NCBI GenBank assembly: GCA_026397915.1
Contig: JAPLTX010000051.1
Coordinates: forward strand, 62,001 to 126,000
Length of the DNA: 64,000 nt
Direction: 5' to 3'
From: Verrucomicrobiota bacterium
GTDB taxonomy: Bacteria > Verrucomicrobiota > Verrucomicrobiia > CAIQCK01
Numbering within the stretch: position 1 is the first letter of the stretch; each line of letters begins with the position of its first letter. Under the pieces are notes generated by a model that was not told the DNA's origin, did no database searches, and was given only the letters and a program-made list of their open reading frames with translations. Position numbers and translations under genes: made by a program. Below, piece by piece: positions 59,633 to 64,000 of this stretch.

Positions 59633-60280
59633 ATGCAAGAAGAAGCCAGAAGCCAGAAGTCGGAAGTCGGAAGGAACTGGAAGCCGGTTCTTCTTCTGTC
59701 CTCTGTCCTCTGGCTTCTGACTTCTGCCGTCCTCCTCGCCGATGCTCCAGACAAAGTGCGCGATCTGACGAAAGCTCGGCAAGCGGAGCGGGACCGCGCG
59801 GCGGCAAGCGTGCCGGTGGCGCGGCCGGGGGAGGTGTATCGGCGCTACTTCGCCGCGATGAAAGCGGGCCGGTTCCCAGAGGCAGCCGTCGCACTCACAG
59901 ACGAATCGTTGCGACAGATGAAGGCAACACTGATCCGGGCGCTACAGGAAGCTCCGCTCGATGAACTGGCCAAGTTCATCCGTGAAGCCGGCTTCAAATC
60001 GGCGGCGGAGATTCAACTCAGTGGTTCCGGCAAAGTCTTCACCGGCTGGATACGCAGCGGCTGGCGTGCGCAACGCTTCCTGCAACGGGTCCGGCAAAAT
60101 GAAATCGTGTCAGTAAAGGAAACAATCCACGACGACGTGTGCGATCTCGTGATCGAGTTCAAACCGGCCGCGGAAGCCACCGCCATTTCCGCCGTCTGTC
60201 CCAAGGAAACCGTTGTGTGCGAGCAACGCGACCGCGTCTGGCGGCTAAAGCTGGAGATTCCGCTGGAAACCATTCCGTAG
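59633..60280 (+). CDS. Secreted hypothetical protein
   Basis: Signal peptide LLLSSVLWLLTSAVLLADA; conserved-looking globular body. Confidence 0.65.
   Translation: MQEEARSQKSEVGRNWKPVLLLSSVLWLLTSAVLLADAPDKVRDLTKARQAERDRAAASVPVARPGEVYRRYFAAMKAGRFPEAAVALTDESLRQMKATLIRALQEAPLDELAKFIREAGFKSAAEIQLSGSGKVFTGWIRSGWRAQRFLQRVRQNEIVSVKETIHDDVCDLVIEFKPAAEATAISAVCPKETVVCEQRDRVWRLKLEIPLETIP
59642..59728. repeat. Inverted heptamer pair: GAAGCCA/GAAGCCA/GAAGTCG/GAAGTCG and TTCTGTC/CTCTGTC/CTCTGGC/TTCTGAC/TTCTGCC
   Basis: 7-bp periodicity in both arms (59642-59676, 59694-59728). Confidence 0.9.
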
Positions 60281-60329
60281 CGCCGGCTTCCGATCCGCCT
60301 CCGCCATGTGCGCCGTCGGTAGGTTGGCG

Positions 60330-61073
60330 CTAGACGACCTTCACTACAACGGCGGTGGCGTTGTCATGTCCTCCGCGCTCGTCAGCAAGCCGCAGCAATT
60401 CCTCCACCGCCTGTTCCGGCGCGGGACTGTGACGCAGGATATGGGAGATCTCTGCTGACGTTATTTCCCTCGTCACACCATCGCTGCACAGCAGCAAAAC
60501 GTCGTGATGCTTCAGCTCGACTTCGCAAACCTGTGGGTTGTGCAGCGGTTCCGGGCCAAGGCTCTGCGTCAGCATGTGCGAGAGCGCTGATTTCATCACC
60601 GGATGTTCCTCGCTAACACCGCGGTTGAGCAGTTCGCCGGCCACGGTGTGAGGAATGCTGATTCGTTTCAACTTGCCAGCATGGAGAAGGAAAGCCTCGC
60701 TGTCGCCAACGTGGCCGAGGATGAACCGATGATGGGTGATCCAACATGCGGTCAACGTCGTGGCCATGCCGTGATATCGCATGTCGGAGAGTCCCCGCGC
60801 CAGCACAGCGTCGCTGACCTTGCGCAACGCCATGAGCATGGTCGCCACCGAGCGGTCGCCCGACGACGAGCTGTAAAACTTGAGGAACCTCGCCAGTTCC
60901 CGCAACGCTGTCGCGCTGGCCACCTCGCCAGCAGGCTGGCCGCCCACGCCATCCGCCACCGCGTAAAGCCGCAAGTGGTCGTCGCGCAGGAAAGCGTCTT
61001 CGTTGACCGGACGGACCCGGCCGATGCTAGTCGAGCCGTAGCTGATCAAACGGAGTTCCTTAGCCTTGGTCAT
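60330..61073 (-). CDS. PP2C-family Ser/Thr protein phosphatase
   Basis: SIGRVRPVNEDAF, LYAVADGVGGQPAGEVAS, GHVGDSEAFLLHAGKL, LLCSDGVTREIT, DERGGHDNATAVVVKV. Confidence 0.94.
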   Translation of the reverse strand: MTKAKELRLISYGSTSIGRVRPVNEDAFLRDDHLRLYAVADGVGGQPAGEVASATALRELARFLKFYSSSSGDRSVATMLMALRKVSDAVLARGLSDMRYHGMATTLTACWITHHRFILGHVGDSEAFLLHAGKLKRISIPHTVAGELLNRGVSEEHPVMKSALSHMLTQSLGPEPLHNPQVCEVELKHHDVLLLCSDGVTREITSAEISHILRHSPAPEQAVEELLRLADERGGHDNATAVVVKVV

Positions 61074-61132
61074 AACTGCTTATCCCACACAATGCAGACT
61101 TCCGTGCAGGCTATGGATTCTTGACGGAGAAA

Positions 61133-62929
61133 TCAACCACGACGGCCAAATTTCTTTTCGAGTTCGGCGTAGGACAACTGGATCATCGTCGGCCGGCCGT
61201 GCGGGCATGTGTAGGGGAGGTCGCAAGCGTGCAGTTCGCGTAGCAACGAATCCAACTCCGGGATGCTCAGCGGATCGTGCGCCTTCACCGCATGTCGGCA
61301 GACGGTCGTCGCAACGGCATCCTCGCCGAGCCGCAGCTTCGACAGCGACGCGCCGCCGGCTCGCACTTCGTCAAGAACGTCTTGAAACACCTGGCGCAAA
61401 TCCACGCGCGCCGGCAGCCACGGCGGCAGCGCGTCCACCAGAAACGCCTTCGGCCCGAATTCGGACAGGCCGATGCCCATTCGTTGAAATACCGCCATAT
61501 TCTCCCGCACGAATGCCGCGTCGCGCGCTTCTAATTCCAGCGTTGCCGGAATCAGCAACCGTTGTGACGGCGCGGCACCCTGCTCCAATTGCTTGAGCAT
61601 TCGTTCGAACAACACGCGCTCGTGGGCCGCGTGCTGGTCCAACAACACAAGCCCCTCGGCGGATTCAATCAGCACATAGAGTTGCCCGACGACACCAATC
61701 ACGCGCCAGGAATCGTGGGGCGTGGAGCTTGGAGCGCCGGGAATGTCCGGCACCGGAGCTGGCGTAGCCGTCGTCGCCACGCTCGACGCTCGACGCTCCA
61801 CGCTCCACGTCCCTGCCTGCGTCAGCGGCAGCCGTTGCTCAACAGGCGCGGGCATCGCATCCACCGTTTCAGCCTGCAACGTCAGCCGCACCGGCTGCAC
61901 CGGCGCGGCAGCGACTTGCGGCTCCAGCGCGCGCCGCACCGTCGCGGTCACGGCGGCGCGCACGGCGTATTCGTCGCGGAAGCGGACCTCGCGCTTGGTC
62001 GGATGGATGTTCACGTCCACTGCGCCCGGCTCGATCTCGACGAAGAGGAACGCGATCGGAAAGCGGCCCCGCATGAGCGCGGTGTGATACGCCTCCAGCA
62101 GGGCGAAGTTGATGCCGCGGCTCTCGACCGGCCGGCCGTTGACGAAAACGTGCTGCTGGTCGCGCGTGGCGCGGCTTACGCCGGGCCGGCCGACGAAACC
62201 GGTGACACGCGCGCCTCCGGGAATTTCAGATTTCAAATTTGAGATTTGAGATTCCCCAACGGGCACGAGGTCCTGGAAAAATTCCGCGCCGTAAATCTCA
62301 CGGATGCGCTCGGCCAGCGTCCGAGCCGGCGCGAGATCAAGAACCACGCGGTCCTCGTCCTGTAACCGCCACGCAACCGCCGGGTGTGCCAGCGCATGGA
62401 GTGTGACGATGTGGTGGATGTGCGCGCTCTCGGTCTGTGGCGTGCGCAGGAATTTTCGGCGCGCGGGCAGGTTGAAAAAGAGCGACCGCACCTCGACCGT
62501 CGTGCCGGGCGCGGTGCCGACCTCCTGGACGTTCAGCAGTTTTCCGCCGGCGATCATAACCCGCGTGCCGCTCGGCGCGTCGTGTTCGCGCGTCGTGAGC
62601 GTGAAACGCGACACGGCAGCAATGGACGGGATCGCCTCGCCACGGAAACCGAGCGTGTGGATGCTCTCGATATCCTCGGCGACAGCTATTTTGCTCGTGC
62701 CGTGGCGTTCCAGGCAGAGCAGCGCGTCGTCGCGGCTCATGCCCCAACCATCGTCGGCCACGGAAATCGCGCTGCGCCCGCCGGTGCGGAAGCCGACCCG
62801 GACCTGCCGCGCGCCGGCGTCGAGGGAGTTCTCCAGCAACTCCTTGACGACCGACGCGGGCCGCTCGATGACTTCACCGGCTGCTATCTGGTTGATAACC
62901 TGCTCGGGCAGCAGGCGGATTCGATTCAT
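61133..62929 (-). CDS. mutL: DNA mismatch repair protein MutL
   Basis: IRLLPEQVINQIAAGEVIERPASVVKELLENSLDAGA; GFRGEAIPSIAAVSRF; DQHAAHERVLFE; ACHVP-like CDLPYTCPHGRPTMIQ. Confidence 0.96.
   Translation of the reverse strand: MNRIRLLPEQVINQIAAGEVIERPASVVKELLENSLDAGARQVRVGFRTGGRSAISVADDGWGMSRDDALLCLERHGTSKIAVAEDIESIHTLGFRGEAIPSIAAVSRFTLTTREHDAPSGTRVMIAGGKLLNVQEVGTAPGTTVEVRSLFFNLPARRKFLRTPQTESAHIHHIVTLHALAHPAVAWRLQDEDRVVLDLAPARTLAERIREIYGAEFFQDLVPVGESQISNLKSEIPGGARVTGFVGRPGVSRATRDQQHVFVNGRPVESRGINFALLEAYHTALMRGRFPIAFLFVEIEPGAVDVNIHPTKREVRFRDEYAVRAAVTATVRRALEPQVAAAPVQPVRLTLQAETVDAMPAPVEQRLPLTQAGTWSVERRASSVATTATPAPVPDIPGAPSSTPHDSWRVIGVVGQLYVLIESAEGLVLLDQHAAHERVLFERMLKQLEQGAAPSQRLLIPATLELEARDAAFVRENMAVFQRMGIGLSEFGPKAFLVDALPPWLPARVDLRQVFQDVLDEVRAGGASLSKLRLGEDAVATTVCRHAVKAHDPLSIPELDSLLRELHACDLPYTCPHGRPTMIQLSYAELEKKFGRRG
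61720..61812. repeat. Inverted heptamer pair GCGTGGA/GCTTGGA/GCGCCGG and CACGCTC/GACGCTC/GACGCTC/CACGCTC/CACGTCC in the mutL linker
   Basis: 7-bp periodicity; encodes WSVERRASSVA on the minus strand. Confidence 0.82.
62221..62253 (-). repeat. Heptamer array ATCTCAA/ATCTCAA/ATTTGAA/ATCTGAA (minus strand) in mutL
   Basis: 7-bp periodicity; encodes SQISNLKSEI in frame. Confidence 0.85.
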
Positions 62930-63016
62930 GTGCGGGTAAGATAACTTGACCGTGTCCGATGCCCAATGATAATTTGCGACCCTCAGCGACAGCCCGGCAG
63001 GGGCGTCGTTGCGGAT

Positions 63017-63094
63017 GGTGGGCGTAGCTCAGCCTGGTAGAGCTCCAGATTGTGGATCTGGCCGTCGCGGGTTCAAATCCCGTCGCCCACCCCA
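63017..63094 (+). tRNA. tRNA-His (anticodon GTG)
   Basis: GTGGGCG/CGCCCAC acceptor, G-1, anticodon stem CCAGA-TTGTGGA-TCTGG, CCA encoded. Confidence 0.97.
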
Positions 63095-63103
63095 TCTTCA
63101 ATG

Positions 63104-63138
63104 ATTTCGAATCTCGAACTTCAAATTTGAAATCGCGG
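63104..63138 (+). repeat. Intergenic heptamer array ATTTCGA/ATCTCGA/ACTTCAA/ATTTGAA/ATCGCGG between two tRNA genes
   Basis: 7-bp periodicity. Confidence 0.7.
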
Positions 63139-63142
63139 TCAC

Positions 63143-63219
63143 GCGCCCGTAGCTCAATTGGATAGAGCATCTGACTTCGGATCAGAGGGTTGGGGGTTCA
63201 AGTCCCTCCGGGCGCACCA
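63143..63219 (+). tRNA. tRNA-Arg (anticodon TCG)
   Basis: GCGCCCG/CGGGCGC acceptor, anticodon stem TCTGA-CTTCGGA-TCAGA, CCA encoded. Confidence 0.96.
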
Positions 63220-63244
63220 AGCAGTTTCGACAACGACCAAACTT

Positions 63245-64000
63245 ATGAGCGCGAAACGAGCAGCAAAAGGAAAAGCCACGGTGGCCCACGGGCTAGTGCC
63301 GATGATCGCGGCCTACTTCGGCAAGCCGGGCAGCTACAGCCACGAGGTGGCGGCGCGGCGGTTCCCGCGCAACGCCGTGTTGAAATCCTGCCGGATGATC
63401 TCGGACGTGTTCGAGACGGTAATGCGCGATGCGGCCGATTACGGCGTGGTGCCAATCGAGAACACGCTGGGCGGGCCGATTTACGACACGGTGGATGAAC
63501 TGATCCGCCAGAACGAACCGCCGATCGGGCTGACGGTGTGCGAGGAGTTGTCGCTGCACATCATGCTGTCGTTGCTCGGGCGCAAGCAGGCGCCGCCGAA
63601 GCGCATCTACTCACACTTCGTGCCGCTGAAGCATTGCGGCGACTGGGTGCGGGCGCGCTATCCGGGCGCGGCCATCCTGGAAACCGAGAGCACCTCGGAG
63701 GCGGTCGAGCGGGCCGCGAGCGAGCCGGACGCGTGGGCCATTGGCAACCGTGGCGCCGCGGCGATGCACAAACTGCACATCATTGTCCCCAAGCTCGGCA
63801 CCAAGGCGGAAAACATTACGCGTTTCTATCTGCTGGGCAGGCATTCAGGCGTGGCGCGCTCGGCCACGCATACGTTGCTGGTGTTCGGGTTGCAGCATCG
63901 CCCCGGCTCACTTGTGATGGCGCTACAGGTGCTTCAAAAACACAAGATCAACATGACGCGTATCGTGTCGCGCGCGCTGCCGCACAACCCGGAAGAATAT
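63245..64000 (+). CDS. pheA: Prephenate dehydratase with ACT domain, truncated by the window end
   Basis: Read manually: AYFGKPGSYSHEVAARRF, YGVVPIENTLGGPIYDTVDEL, AIGNRGAAAMHKL, TRFYLLGR, FGLQHRPGSLVMALQVLQKHKINMTRI. Confidence 0.92.
   Translation, partial: MSAKRAAKGKATVAHGLVPMIAAYFGKPGSYSHEVAARRFPRNAVLKSCRMISDVFETVMRDAADYGVVPIENTLGGPIYDTVDELIRQNEPPIGLTVCEELSLHIMLSLLGRKQAPPKRIYSHFVPLKHCGDWVRARYPGAAILETESTSEAVERAASEPDAWAIGNRGAAAMHKLHIIVPKLGTKAENITRFYLLGRHSGVARSATHTLLVFGLQHRPGSLVMALQVLQKHKINMTRIVSRALPHNPEEY

Overview
This is a GC-rich bacterial chromosome segment. Gene content and style suggest Verrucomicrobiota, but that is inference and no 16S is present. It is densely coded, with about 50 credible protein genes and three tRNAs (Ala-CGC, His-GTG, Arg-TCG). 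I saw no phage, IS transposase, CRISPR array or rRNA. Recognisable modules: a luxE-luxC-queD overlap operon; a potABCD polyamine transporter in which potA is split by a frameshift; an FeS polyferredoxin / PQQ-propeller / NHL redox cluster; aguB-aguA; a beta-helix plus glycosidase-like pair; a MoxR-DUF58-DUF4381-like-BatA-BatB/C-BatD-BatE operon; cobS-cobT; mutL; and pheA (runs off the end). The most striking signal is not a gene. It is a family of 7-bp-periodic short tandem repeats (AATCCAA, AATCAGA, AATTCCA, ACTCCGC, TTCACTC, GACGCTC, GAAGCCA and others) at about 19 loci, often inside or at the start of genes. In several places they occur as inverted pairs. In conserved enzymes they are translated as in-frame insert peptides ([32 protein letters not shown]). 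In potA a 3-unit array sits exactly at the frameshift, and removing one 7-mer (or adding two) would restore the frame. A second class of palindromic-arm elements interrupts a beta-helix gene in frame and forms the tail of queD. All calls come from reading the sequence and supplied ORFs; no database search was run.
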